A DNA stretch of 64,000 bases from an uncultured Christensenella sp. (GCA_910577845.1 CAJTNA010000007.1:5227-69226); one strand, 5' to 3'; positions 50,899-60,179 are shown, counted from the stretch's first letter. The notes: a model not told the origin generated them from the letters alone. Numbers and translations: made by a program.

Positions 50899-51294
50899 AT
50901 GGCTGCTAATAAAAAAGTAGTAAGGAAAAGACGTGATGTAAAACGTGTTGATAAAGGTCGTTGTTATATTCAATCATCTTTCAATAACACTCTTGTTACC
51001 TTTACTGACGACAAAGGAAATACTATTTCTTGGTCAAGTTCTGGTAAGCTAGGTCTTAGAGGTTCTAAAAAGAGCACACCTTTTGCAGCTCAAATGGTTG
51101 CTGAGGATGCAGCTAAAATCGCTAAAGATTTAACTGGTTTGAAGAGTGTTGAAGTGTATGTCAAAGGTCCAGGTGCAGGTCGTGAATCTGCTATCCGTGC
51201 TTTGCAAGTTGTGGATATTGCTGTTACATTGATTAAAGATGTTTCACCTATCCCACACAATGGATGCCGTCCACCAAAACGCAGAAGATTATAG
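50899..51294 (+). CDS. rpsK: 30S ribosomal protein S11
   Basis: A 131-residue S11: IQSSFNNTLVTFTDDKGN, GSKKSTPFAAQMVAEDAAK and the C-terminal SPIPHNGCRPPKRRRL. It lines the mRNA exit with S7. AAGGAGG lies before the ATG. Confidence 0.98.
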   Translation: MAANKKVVRKRRDVKRVDKGRCYIQSSFNNTLVTFTDDKGNTISWSSSGKLGLRGSKKSTPFAAQMVAEDAAKIAKDLTGLKSVEVYVKGPGAGRESAIRALQVVDIAVTLIKDVSPIPHNGCRPPKRRRL

Positions 51295-51305
51295 GAGGTA
51301 GAGAA

Positions 51306-51929
51306 ATGGCTAAATATACAGGTGCTGACTGCCGTTTGTGCAGAAGAGAAGGATGCAAATTATATCTTAAAGGTGATAAATGTTATTCTGATAAATGTGC
51401 TGTTGTGAAGCGTCCTACCGCTCCAGGTCAACATGGTACATCAAGAAAGAAACCTACTGGATATAGCATTCAGTTGCGTGAAAAACAAAAAACTAAGAGA
51501 ATTTATGGTTTGTGCGAAAAGCAATTTAGAGGCTATTATGATATGGCTGAAAAAATGCGTGGCATTACCGGTGACAATATGTTAGTGCTTCTTGAGAGAA
51601 GGCTTGACAATGTTGTATTTAGACTAGGTCTTGGCTTGAGCCGTGCTCACGCTAGACAAATCGTTAACCACGGTCACATTACTGTTAATGGTTCTAGGGT
51701 TAACATTCCATCTTATTTAGTAAAAGCTGGCGACATTATCGCTGTTAAGGAAAACAAAGTTGATAAAACTCTTTTTGCTGAAATCAAATCTGGCAAAACT
51801 GAGAATTTACCAAGTTGGTTGGAGTTTGACAATGCTACTTTATCTGGTAAAGTGTTAGAGCTTCCTACAAGAGAAGGTCTAGACATAGCAGTAGAAGAGC
51901 ACTTGATTGTCGAGTTGTATTCTAAGTAA
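51306..51929 (+). CDS. rpsD: 30S ribosomal protein S4, zinc-binding type
   Basis: A 207-residue S4. I start it at ATG 51306, with AGGAGGT just upstream; earlier in-frame starts lie within rpsK. The N-terminal CRLCRREGCKLYLKGDKC gives zinc cysteines. The S4 RNA-binding domain contains RLDNVVFRLGLGLSRAHARQIV. It is one of the first proteins to bind 16S rRNA. In Bacillus rpsD is a separate gene; here it is in the operon, as in many Clostridia. Confidence 0.97.
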   Translation: MAKYTGADCRLCRREGCKLYLKGDKCYSDKCAVVKRPTAPGQHGTSRKKPTGYSIQLREKQKTKRIYGLCEKQFRGYYDMAEKMRGITGDNMLVLLERRLDNVVFRLGLGLSRAHARQIVNHGHITVNGSRVNIPSYLVKAGDIIAVKENKVDKTLFAEIKSGKTENLPSWLEFDNATLSGKVLELPTREGLDIAVEEHLIVELYSK

Positions 51930-51958
51930 GATTAAATCCAAAATAGGAGGATGATTTA

Positions 51959-52909
51959 ATGATAGAAATTACTAAGCCAAAGATTGAATGTGTAGATACT
52001 ATTAGTGGTAGAGAAGCTCGCTTTGTTATCGAGCCTTTGGAAAGAAGTTTTGGTACTACTTTAGGTAATGCACTTCGCCGTGTGCTTTTGGGTTCACTTC
52101 CTGGTGCTGCACCAGTTGGTGTCCGTATTGATGGTGTTAAACACGAATTTTCTACCATTCCTGGTGTGAAAGAAGATGTGTCTGAAATTATACTTAATCT
52201 TAAGGGATTGGCTGTTAAAGCCCACACAGAGGATAAAGACTTTAAACAAGTAATGTTTATCAAGTTGGATAGAGCTGGTATTGTTACCGCTGCTGATATT
52301 GAGCATAGCTCTGACATTGAAATCTTAAACCCTGATATGTATATTTGTACATTGGAAAATGGTGCTAAACTTGATATGGAAATTAATGTTGGAGTAGGTA
52401 GAGGTTATGTTTCTGCTAATATGAATAAAGATGATGAGCAACCATTAGGTTACATACCTATTGATTCTATCTATACTCCTGTTGAAAGAGCAAGTTATTT
52501 TGTTGAGCCCGCTCGTGTTGGTCAAGACATTAATTATGACAAGTTGACTATTGATGTTGTTACTGATGGTACTGCATCACCTCACGAAGTTATTAGCTTA
52601 AGTGCTAAAATCATTAACGATTTGCTAAGCTTGTTCATCGGTCTTGTTGATAATATGGCTGAGAAAAACCTTTTGAAACAAGATGACGAAAAACAAACTA
52701 AAGTACTAGAGATGGCTATTGATGACTTGGATTTGTCTGTAAGGTCATACAACTGCTTAAAGAGAGCTGGTATCAATACTGTTCAAGACCTAATTCAAAA
52801 GTCAGAGGACGATATGCTTAAGGTTAGAAACCTTGGTAAAAAGTCACTAGACGAAGTTATGAAGAAAATTCACGAATTGGGATTTGAATTACAAAGTAAG
52901 GAAGAGTAA
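51959..52909 (+). CDS. rpoA: DNA-directed RNA polymerase subunit alpha
   Basis: A 316-residue alpha subunit. The N-terminal dimerisation domain has FVIEPLERSFGTTLGNALRRVLLGSLPGAA and GRGYVSA. A short linker leads to a C-terminal domain near residues 250-310 with LDLSVRSYNCLKRAGINTVQDLI and VRNLGKKSLDEV, the part that touches UP elements and activators. AGGAGGA precedes the ATG. Standard length. Confidence 0.98.
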   Translation: MIEITKPKIECVDTISGREARFVIEPLERSFGTTLGNALRRVLLGSLPGAAPVGVRIDGVKHEFSTIPGVKEDVSEIILNLKGLAVKAHTEDKDFKQVMFIKLDRAGIVTAADIEHSSDIEILNPDMYICTLENGAKLDMEINVGVGRGYVSANMNKDDEQPLGYIPIDSIYTPVERASYFVEPARVGQDINYDKLTIDVVTDGTASPHEVISLSAKIINDLLSLFIGLVDNMAEKNLLKQDDEKQTKVLEMAIDDLDLSVRSYNCLKRAGINTVQDLIQKSEDDMLKVRNLGKKSLDEVMKKIHELGFELQSKEE

Positions 52910-52921
52910 GGAGATAAAAAA

Positions 52922-53428
52922 ATGGCAAGAAAGCTAGGAAAACGTACAGACCAAAGAATGCATATGTTGCGTAACCAAGTATCTGAGCTATTGTGGTATG
53001 GTCGCATTGAAACCACAGTTGATAGAGCTAAAGAGGTAAAAAGACTTGCAGAAAAAATGGTTACTCTAGGTATTAAAAGCTATGATGATATAGTTACTAC
53101 TACAAAGACTAAGACTGATGCTAAAGGCGAGAAAATTGCTGTTGAATTTAAAAACGATGGCAAGAAAAAATTGAATGCTAGAAGACAAATGATGTCTTTC
53201 TTACGTGACATTCAAGAGGCACAAGGCGAAAAAGAGAAAAAGTCAGAATTTAAAGAGAGAACTCGTGAGATTAAGCACCCACTAATTGAGAAAGTGTTTA
53301 ATGAGTATGCTCCAAGATACGCTGGCAGAAAAGAAGAGCTAGGTCAAGGTGGCGGATATACTAGAATAATCAAATTAGGTGCAAGACGTGGTGACGCTGC
53401 TGAAATGGTTATTATAGAAATGGTATAA
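52922..53428 (+). CDS. rplQ: 50S ribosomal protein L17 with an internal insertion
   Basis: A 168-residue L17, longer than the 115-130 seen in many bacteria. The ends are typical: RKLGKRTDQRMHMLRNQVSELL and GGYTRIIKLGARRGDAAEM. About 25 residues (from about 52 to 78, rich in Thr, Lys and Asp) are inserted before the LNARRQ segment, and the middle is also longer. Similar longer L17 exist in Clostridia. It ends the operon and a strong terminator follows. No ecfA/ecfT or truA genes come after it, unlike in many Firmicutes. Confidence 0.95.
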   Translation: MARKLGKRTDQRMHMLRNQVSELLWYGRIETTVDRAKEVKRLAEKMVTLGIKSYDDIVTTTKTKTDAKGEKIAVEFKNDGKKKLNARRQMMSFLRDIQEAQGEKEKKSEFKERTREIKHPLIEKVFNEYAPRYAGRKEELGQGGGYTRIIKLGARRGDAAEMVIIEMV

Positions 53429-53452
53429 TTAAAAATAAAATGTAATTAAGCA

Positions 53453-53486
53453 AATAGCGGACTAACAATCCGCTATTGTTTTTTTT
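53453..53486 (+). terminator. Strong terminator after rplQ
   Basis: A 9-bp stem AATAGCGGA (53453-53461) pairs with TCCGCTATT (53469-53477), and GTTTTTTTT follows. It ends the alpha unit. Confidence 0.93.
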
Positions 53487-54255
53487 GCAACAAAAATCAC
53501 AGCATTGCAAGAGGTAAAAGCTTAAGAAAAATGAATGTTATTATAAAATTTGATTTTTTGCAATAAAAATCACTAACAAAACACGAGAGTTCAAAATTGT
53601 TATACATTTTATTAAATAACATAATAAAGTCTTATAAGATTTAAATTTATTTGTAGCAATAAAAAACTTTTCAGGCTGAAAGTATATAAAAACAAAATCA
53701 CTAGTAAACCTTGTGTATGTAAAATATTCAAAGCACACCTAGCTAGTTATAAAATTTATATCTGTATGTGAAAAACTACGATATGTGATAATTATTGCTT
53801 TATGAACAAATTTATTGCAATAAAGATTAATACTAGTCTTATTATGTTGCTAATTGTCCGCATATTATGCTTGCTTTATGCCGTCTGTTTTGACATTGTT
53901 TTTATATGAGTTTACTTAAAATTTATATTATAAAAATCAATTTAGATTACTTGAATAATAAAGTCTTTTATAGTTTAAAATGATTGCATTTAAATTATAG
54001 TATAAATATTATAGGTAATAAATTGAAAAATAAAATAAAACTTTTAAAATGTATTGGTTTAATATATAAGAATGTTTCAGAAAATACTTATCAATTGATT
54101 AATAATGTTATCACATTGCATTAAATAAAATTGCAAATTTATTTAAAAATTTGTGTTTGGGTTTTTGTAAAATTATATTGCTTATTAATTCCGTATGAAT
54201 TAAAAAATATTTCTTATGAAAAATTTAAAAAATGCTCAGAATTCATATGATTTAA
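53487..54255. other. AT-rich non-coding region
   Basis: About 770 bases without a gene. TTTTTTGCAA(C/T)AAAAATCAC occurs twice, at 53481-53500 and 53554-53573 (19/20 identical), with weaker similar words near 53656 and 53814. Otherwise A/T runs and no strong hairpin. Confidence 0.45.
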
Positions 54256-54284
54256 TTGACAAATTATCAATATTTTGTAATTAT
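54256..54284 (+). promoter_or_regulatory. Probable promoter of the small ORF at 54316
   Basis: TTGACA (54256-54261), 17-bp spacer, AATTAT (54279-54284, 4/6). Start near 54291, 25 bases before the chosen ATG. Confidence 0.5.
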
Positions 54285-54315
54285 GTAATTACTTATATAA
54301 ATGGAGGTGAGGATT

Positions 54316-54648
54316 ATGGATTACGAAAAAATTATTTTAGATATGTTGAATAGAACATGTGCTTTGGAGGCAGATGTTAATTTGTTAAAGAGTAAAGACA
54401 ATTATACTGAAAAAGTAAGAACTAGTGATATTGAAAAATATATATTAGAATTTAAACAAAATCTAAAATTAAAAGGTCATAGTTATGTAGTTATAATTGC
54501 AAATGATTTACATAAAGAATTAGGACTTAAAAATCGTATGCCAATGGTTTGCAATGCAATGAGAAAAGTTATGCTAAAAGGAGATGAAATTTTACATCAA
54601 ACAGAAAGCGGTAATTCTTCTACTTTAAAAATAAAGTATTATTTATAA
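54316..54648 (+). CDS. Small protein with a coiled N-terminus and winged-helix-like C-terminus
   Basis: A 110-residue protein of unknown function. I use ATG 54316 because GGAGGTGAG directly precedes it; ATG 54301 would place that site in the coding part. An N-terminal helical region (YEKIILDMLNRTCALEADVNLLKSK) looks coiled-coil-like. The second half, IANDLHKELGLKNRMPMVCNAMRKVM followed by ILHQTESGNSSTLKIKYYL, has the helix-then-strand order of a winged-helix fold, as in small DNA-binding or nuclease-associated proteins. It stands alone with its own promoter. Confidence 0.6.
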   Translation: MDYEKIILDMLNRTCALEADVNLLKSKDNYTEKVRTSDIEKYILEFKQNLKLKGHSYVVIIANDLHKELGLKNRMPMVCNAMRKVMLKGDEILHQTESGNSSTLKIKYYL

Positions 54649-55049
54649 TTTGTAAAATGACCAAAAGTTTGCATAAATTTTTGTACTTTCAATTATGGAC
54701 AAAGCTTTTTTGTTGTGCTATACTAGGATTATATGTAGAAAAGTTTATTTTTTAACGAAAATTTATTTAATACAATACTATAAGTTTTTATAAAAAAACA
54801 AAAAATATTAATCAACTTTTATAAAGTTTTTTGCGTATAATAATTTGAGGTAAACTGACCTGTCAAAGTTGATTAGGCAATTTGAAAGTACATAGTTTAT
54901 GCTAAAGTATAGTAAAAAAGAATTACTAATTAAATCAATTAAATATTAACGGGTTTTTAAATTGAAAATTAATATTTGTTTTACTTGGCGTAGACGAATA
55001 AAATTAATTGCTGTTAAATGTTTAGCACAGCAATTGGAGTAAAATATTT
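54649..55049. other. Intergenic region with nested inverted repeats before the MFS gene
   Basis: TAATCAACTTT (54809-54819) is repeated inverted as AAAGTTGATTA (54865-54875). The 45-base loop holds TATAAT (54836-54841) and an AGGT/ACCT pair. An outer pair, TGTACTTTCAA (near 54682) and TTGAAAGTACA (near 54881), lies around it. This could be an operator pair around a promoter, or a structured leader. No other gene is seen. Confidence 0.45.
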
Positions 55050-56288
55050 ATGAATAAAAATTATAATAGAATACTTATTGCTAGCTGTACATCTAACGCT
55101 AGTCAAGCGATTTATGCCAATATGACAGCTTTGCTATTAGTTCCTTTTATGAGTTTATATGGTTTGACGCTTGGACAAATGGGGATTTTGGTTGGTATAA
55201 ATTTTGGAACACAGATTTTAGCCGACTTATTACTTACTTTTATAATAGACAAAGTAAAGTATAAAAATCTGGTATATTGTGCTAACTTATTTGGCTTTAT
55301 TGGTATGGTTTTGTATTGCTTAGCACCTAGGATTATGCCAGCGAATCCTTTTGTGCCATTTGTTATATCTACAATGATATTTTCATTTGCAAGTGGTATG
55401 CTTGAGGTTGTTTTAAGTCCTATAGTTGACACTATTCCAGATAGCTACAAAAGCAAGAAAGCGGCAATGAGTTTACTACATTCCTTTTATGCTTGGTGGC
55501 AAGCAATCAGCATTGTTGTAATTGCGTTATGTCTTAACTTTTTTGGTGCAGAGAACTGGATGTATATAATTGGTTGCTTAGCAATAGTGCCTGTGTTGAA
55601 TACTTTACAATTTATTCCAGTAAAGATAGTTGAATCAAGAGGTCTTGAAAATAAACAGCAATCTACATTTAAGGTGGCAAAATCACCAATTTATATATTG
55701 TGTTGCCTTGCAATCATAGTTGGTGCGGGTGTTGAAATTATAATGAATCAATATGTATCTACATTCTGTGAGTTAAACCTTGGTGTAAGCAAGTTAATGG
55801 CAGATATGATTGGAATGTTATTGTTTGCGGTAATGTTGGGGGCAGGACGATTGATTTTTGGCTTTTTTGGTCATAAAATGAATTTGAGTAAAATATTGAT
55901 AATTTCTTGTTTGCTAGCTGGTATTTCGTATGTGCTTATAGGTTTAGAACTTAATACTTGGTTGTCGTTGGTACTATGTATTTTAGTAGGCTTGTTTAGC
56001 AGTATGTGTTGGCCTGGTGTAATCTCTATTGCTGGGGAAGCTTTCCCAAAAGCAGGTGCGTGGATATTTAGTACGTTAGCAATATTTGGTGATGTTGGTG
56101 CTTCAATGTTTGGTGGTATTGCAGGTAGTATAGCGGACAAATTGTCTTTGTCTAAAATGTTTTTGATAATTTCTTGTTTACCTTTCGCTTGTATGCTTTG
56201 CCATATCGCAATTTTTGCACTTATCAAAAAGAGTAAAAAGAGTGCCGAAAGTTTGCCTATTCATCCTTCAATTGGGGATGCTGAATAA
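55050..56288 (+). CDS. MFS transporter
   Basis: A 412-residue protein with about twelve membrane segments and the two-fold layout of the major facilitator superfamily. It has LTLGQMGILVGINFGTQILADLL near residue 38 and a cytoplasmic GRLIFGFFGHKMNLSK loop after helix 8. The overall look is that of sugar-type MFS proteins of the FucP/NarK-like groups, but the substrate is not clear. GGAGT lies 11 bases before the ATG. It is a single-gene unit ended by a perfect 18-bp hairpin. The last 15 residues (SAESLPIHPSIGDAE) are a polar tail. Confidence 0.82.
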   Translation: MNKNYNRILIASCTSNASQAIYANMTALLLVPFMSLYGLTLGQMGILVGINFGTQILADLLLTFIIDKVKYKNLVYCANLFGFIGMVLYCLAPRIMPANPFVPFVISTMIFSFASGMLEVVLSPIVDTIPDSYKSKKAAMSLLHSFYAWWQAISIVVIALCLNFFGAENWMYIIGCLAIVPVLNTLQFIPVKIVESRGLENKQQSTFKVAKSPIYILCCLAIIVGAGVEIIMNQYVSTFCELNLGVSKLMADMIGMLLFAVMLGAGRLIFGFFGHKMNLSKILIISCLLAGISYVLIGLELNTWLSLVLCILVGLFSSMCWPGVISIAGEAFPKAGAWIFSTLAIFGDVGASMFGGIAGSIADKLSLSKMFLIISCLPFACMLCHIAIFALIKKSKKSAESLPIHPSIGDAE

Positions 56289-56378
56289 ATGGTAATGCTT
56301 GATAGTTGCAAATGCTAAAGAACAAAATTTTTAAAAAACTTGTCGAAAATCGTTATTAAATATAAAATTTAATAAAAT

Positions 56379-56417
56379 CATTACAAAAAGCAAGGATTGT
56401 CCTTGCTTTTTGTAATG
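56379..56417. terminator. Perfect 18-bp hairpin terminator
   Basis: 56379-56396 pairs with 56400-56417 without mismatch around a TTG loop. The T-rich 3' arm and A-rich 5' arm fit a bidirectional terminator between the MFS gene and the leu operon. Confidence 0.85.
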
Positions 56418-56502
56418 AAATTTTAAATAATTTAGTTTAATAGATTTTCAAATCTTTTGTTTATAAAAATAAGTATTTTACAATTTTTTTGATATTTGTG
56501 TA

Positions 56503-56531
56503 TTGACAATTAATAGTTTTTTTGTTAAAAT
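56503..56531 (+). promoter_or_regulatory. Promoter of the leu operon
   Basis: TTGACA (56503-56508), 17-bp spacer and TAAAAT (56526-56531, 5/6). The start near 56538 gives a leader of about 220 bases. Confidence 0.8.
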
Positions 56532-56550
56532 AAATAATAATTATTTTAAC

Positions 56551-56627
56551 ATTGCTGTATGCATACCCAAAAGAAAGTTGTTTTGAGTGACCCTCAATAA
56601 GCATTTAAAGGGGTATTTTATAGCAGT
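56551..56627 (+). ncRNA. Structured leader element upstream of leuA, class unknown
   Basis: ATTGCTGTA (56551-56559) pairs with TATAGCAGT (56619-56627, two G-U pairs), ATACCC (56563-56568) with GGGTAT (56611-56616), and TTGAG (56583-56587) with CTCAA (56593-56597). Together these form one compact stacked structure that starts about 13 bases after the predicted transcript start. I found no T-box signature, no ykkC/ppGpp core and no Leu-rich leader peptide, so I cannot name the class. It may sense a branched-chain amino-acid signal; that is inference from position. Confidence 0.5.
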
Positions 56628-56759
56628 TGATATTAAAACTTGAAGTACTTGCAAAGCAAAAATATTGAAATATCAATTTTGAATTTTAATACAATTTAAT
56701 TTTATTTATAAAATCTTATTTAGGAAGGGAAGCTATTAAAATAAATAGTTGGTGAAACA

Positions 56760-58427
56760 ATGGACTTTAAGAAATACAAACGTGGTTACTATATGCCACA
56801 AGGCTCAAATAATAGTTGGGTAAACAAGGAATATGTTGATAAGGCTCCAATATGGTGCAGTGTTGATTTGCGTGATGGTAATCAAGCATTAATTACACCT
56901 ATGAATTTAACTCAAAAAATAGAGTTTTTTAAAATATTATGTGATATTGGTTTTAAAGAAATTGAGGTTGGTTTCCCAGCCGCATCTCAAACTGAGTTTG
57001 ATTTTATAAGAACTCTGATTGAGGAAAAATTGATACCAGACGATGTTACTATTCAAGTACTTACTCAAGCTAGGCCACATATTATTGACAAGACTTTTGA
57101 GGCTTTGAAAGGTGCAAAACAAGTTATTGTGCATTTATATAATAGTACATCTGTTGCACAGAGAGAACAAGTTTTTAAAAAAGACAAACAAGAAATTATA
57201 GCTTTAGCTGTAAGTGGTGCAGAGTACGCTACTCGCAAAGCGAAAGATTTTGAGGGCAAAGTTACTTTTGAGTATTCACCAGAGAGCTTTACTGGTACGG
57301 AGCCAGACTATGCTGTCGAGGTTATCAATAGTGTACTTGAAGTTTTTAAGCCAACTGCTACAAATAAAGTTATAATCAACTTGCCAGTAACAGTGGAATT
57401 GAGTATGCCACATATTTACGCACAACAAGTAGAATATGTTTCCAACAATATAAATAATAGGGAAAATGTTATAATATCTTTACACCCTCATAATGACAGA
57501 GGCACTGCTATTGCAGATGGTGAGCTAGGATTACTTGCTGGCGGTGAACGTATAGAGGGTACATTATTTGGTAATGGCGAACGCACTGGTAATGCGGATA
57601 TTATTACTTTTGCAATGAATCTATATTCTCACGGTGTTGACCCAGAACTTGATTTTTGTAATATGCCAATGATAATCAAAGCATATGAAAAATTAACACA
57701 AATGAAAGTTCCGCCACGTCAACCATATGCTGGAGAATTAGTATTTGCAGCATTTAGTGGTTCGCACCAAGATGCGATTGCAAAGGGAATGGCATATCGT
57801 GCAAATCACGATATGGATTATTGGAATGTACCTTATTTGTCTATTGACCCAAACGATGTTGGTAAGGAGTATATGGCAGATGTCATACGTATTAATAGCC
57901 AGTCGGGTAAAGGTGGCGTAAGCTATTTGCTTGAGCGAGCATACGGATACGAAATTCCGCTTTCTATGCGAGAGGAGCTTGGCTATACTGTAAAAGGCTT
58001 TAGTGATAACTTGCATAAGGAATTGAAAAACGATGAGGTTTTAAAAATTTTCTGTGATGAATATATAAATATTTCACAACCAATTAAACTAAATGAATAT
58101 AGCTTTAACAAAAACAAAAATAAGTATAATGTTAATTTGGAAGTACAAAATGGTGATGTGATAAGACGCCTAAGCGGTAGCGGTAATGGTATGTTGGATA
58201 GCGTTTCAAATGCAATCAAGCAAGGTTTAGGATATAATTATATCTTGACTGATTACAAGGAGCACGCAAAAGAACAAGGTTCAAACTCACTAGCTATATC
58301 TTATGTTAGCATTACTATAGCTGGCAAAAAGATTTGGGGTGTTGGCGAGGACGAGGATATTGCAAGCTCATCTATCAAAGCATTGTTATCTGCAATAAAC
58401 AGACATTTTAAGGGGGATAGAGTATGA
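56760..58427 (+). CDS. leuA: 2-isopropylmalate synthase
   Basis: A 555-residue enzyme of the longer LeuA class (yeast/actinobacterial type), first step of leucine synthesis. APIWCSVDLRDGNQAL near residue 30 holds the metal and substrate residues, with HPHNDRGTA near 243 giving the two metal His. GEGERTGNAD-type loop reads GNGERTGNAD. The C-terminal 130 residues are the regulatory domain that binds leucine, so feedback control is expected. It is the first gene of leuA-leuC-leuD-leuB and its stop overlaps the leuC ATG by 4 bases. Confidence 0.95.
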   Translation: MDFKKYKRGYYMPQGSNNSWVNKEYVDKAPIWCSVDLRDGNQALITPMNLTQKIEFFKILCDIGFKEIEVGFPAASQTEFDFIRTLIEEKLIPDDVTIQVLTQARPHIIDKTFEALKGAKQVIVHLYNSTSVAQREQVFKKDKQEIIALAVSGAEYATRKAKDFEGKVTFEYSPESFTGTEPDYAVEVINSVLEVFKPTATNKVIINLPVTVELSMPHIYAQQVEYVSNNINNRENVIISLHPHNDRGTAIADGELGLLAGGERIEGTLFGNGERTGNADIITFAMNLYSHGVDPELDFCNMPMIIKAYEKLTQMKVPPRQPYAGELVFAAFSGSHQDAIAKGMAYRANHDMDYWNVPYLSIDPNDVGKEYMADVIRINSQSGKGGVSYLLERAYGYEIPLSMREELGYTVKGFSDNLHKELKNDEVLKIFCDEYINISQPIKLNEYSFNKNKNKYNVNLEVQNGDVIRRLSGSGNGMLDSVSNAIKQGLGYNYILTDYKEHAKEQGSNSLAISYVSITIAGKKIWGVGEDEDIASSSIKALLSAINRHFKGDRV

Positions 58428-59686
58428 AAGCTATGACTATGACTCAAAAAATAATTGCTAAACATTGCGGTATGGATTATGTGGAACAAGGTACTCTTGT
58501 TATGGCTAATTTGGATATGATACTTGCAAACGATATTACTGCACCTTTGGCAATTGACGAATTTGAAAAAGCAGGTTTTGATAAGGTTTTTGATAAAGAA
58601 AAAATTGCTTTAGTAATGGACCATTTTGTTCCTTGTAAAGATATTAAATCTGCTTTGCAAGTGCAGAAAACTAAGAATTTTGCTACGAAAATCGGTATTA
58701 AACACTTTTATGATGTTGGAAAGTCCGGTATTGAGCACGCATTTTTGCCAGAACAAGGTATTGTAAAAGCTGGTGATATGATAATTGGTGCAGACTCTCA
58801 TACTTGTACTTATGGTGCGATTGGTGCTTTTGCAAGTGGTGTTGGTTCAACTGATTTTGCGGTTGCTATGCGTACGGGTAAAAGTTGGTTTAAAGTGCCT
58901 AAGTGTATCAAGTTTGAGCTTTGTGGTAAACCAAAACACGGCATTTGTGGTAAAGATATAATTTTGTATATCATTGGTATGATTGGCGTAGAGGGTGCAA
59001 GATATTGCAGTATGGAATTTGTTGGTAGTGGTATTAAGTATCTTGATATGGCGGATAGATTTACTATTGCAAATATGGCGGTTGAAGCTGGTGCTAAGAA
59101 TGGTATTTTTGAGGTAGATGAGGTTACTAAGAAATATCTTGATGAGCATTGCAGTCAAAAGTATGAGGTTTTCACTGCTGATAGTGATGCGGAATATGTA
59201 GAAAGCTATACTATTAATTTAGAGAATATTGATTATCAAGTGGCATTCCCTCATTTGCCAGAAAATATTAAGCCTAAAGAGGAATGGGGCAATTTGCCAA
59301 TTAGTCAAGTTGTGATTGGCTCTTGCACTAATGGCAGATATGAGGATATGCTTGCAGCTGCAGAGGTAATGAAAGGTAGGAAAGTAGCTGACGGTGTTAA
59401 ATGTATTATTATACCAGCAACTATGGATACATATCTAAAATGTGTTCAAAATGGTTTGGCGGAAATCTTTATTAATAGCGGTGCTATTATTAGCACTCCT
59501 ACGTGTGGACCTTGTCTTGGCGGACATATGGGTATATTGGCAGAGGGTGAGAGATGTGTTTCTACTACTAATCGTAACTTTGTTGGTAGAATGGGGCATA
59601 TAACAAGTGAAATTTATCTTGCAAGTCCAAGAGTGGCTGCTGCAAGTAGTATTTTGGGCAGACTTGCTGTTCCAGAGGAGATTTGA
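58424..59686 (+). CDS. leuC: 3-isopropylmalate dehydratase large subunit
   Basis: A 420-residue aconitase-family subunit. GSCTNGRYEDM and TPTCGPCLGGH give the three Cys that hold the [4Fe-4S] cluster, and GADSHTCTYGAIGAF is the active-site segment. It isomerises 2- to 3-isopropylmalate together with LeuD. AAGGGGGA lies before the ATG and the start overlaps leuA by 4 bases. The ~420-residue length is the archaeal/clostridial type, shorter than the ~465 of E. coli. Confidence 0.96.
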   Translation: MKAMTMTQKIIAKHCGMDYVEQGTLVMANLDMILANDITAPLAIDEFEKAGFDKVFDKEKIALVMDHFVPCKDIKSALQVQKTKNFATKIGIKHFYDVGKSGIEHAFLPEQGIVKAGDMIIGADSHTCTYGAIGAFASGVGSTDFAVAMRTGKSWFKVPKCIKFELCGKPKHGICGKDIILYIIGMIGVEGARYCSMEFVGSGIKYLDMADRFTIANMAVEAGAKNGIFEVDEVTKKYLDEHCSQKYEVFTADSDAEYVESYTINLENIDYQVAFPHLPENIKPKEEWGNLPISQVVIGSCTNGRYEDMLAAAEVMKGRKVADGVKCIIIPATMDTYLKCVQNGLAEIFINSGAIISTPTCGPCLGGHMGILAEGERCVSTTNRNFVGRMGHITSEIYLASPRVAAASSILGRLAVPEEI

Positions 59687-59687
59687 T

Positions 59688-60179
59688 ATGTTAGCAGAGG
59701 GTAAAGTTTTTAAATATGGTGATAATGTTGACACTGATGTAATAATTCCCGCAAGGTATCTTAATACTCAAGACCATAAGGAATTAGCAAGCCATTGTAT
59801 GGAGGATATTGACATCTCTTTTGCTAAAAATGTAAAAGTTGGGGATATTATTTGCGGTGGCAATAACTTTGGTTGTGGTTCGTCAAGAGAACACGCACCT
59901 ATTGCTATTAAAGCGAGCGGTGTAAGTGTAGTTATTGCAAAATCTTTTGCAAGGATTTTTTATCGTAACAGCATTAATATTGGGCTTGCGATTGTTGAGT
60001 GCGATATGGTGGATAAAATCAATAATGGTGATATTGTTAGCGTGGATTTTGTAAAAGGTGAATTATGCAATAAAACTCAGAATTGGGTTTGTAAAATTCC
60101 ACCATTCCCACAATTTATCCAAAATATCATTGAATGTAATGGTTATATAAATAGCGTTAAAAAGCAATTAAGTGAATAA
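59688..60179 (+). CDS. leuD: 3-isopropylmalate dehydratase small subunit
   Basis: A 163-residue subunit, the short form that goes with the 420-residue LeuC. I start it at ATG 59688, one base after the leuC stop, with GAGGAG at 59675; longer in-frame starts lie inside leuC. NVDTDVIIPARYL and GCGSSREHAPIAIK are diagnostic. It completes the dehydratase active site. Confidence 0.96.
   Translation: MLAEGKVFKYGDNVDTDVIIPARYLNTQDHKELASHCMEDIDISFAKNVKVGDIICGGNNFGCGSSREHAPIAIKASGVSVVIAKSFARIFYRNSINIGLAIVECDMVDKINNGDIVSVDFVKGELCNKTQNWVCKIPPFPQFIQNIIECNGYINSVKKQLSE

Noticed and set aside
56532..56759. T-box riboswitch or leucine leader-peptide attenuator for leuA
   Set aside because: No AGGGTGG-type T-box core. 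The only short frame (from ATG 56559, 13 codons) has a single Leu codon and no ribosome-binding site.
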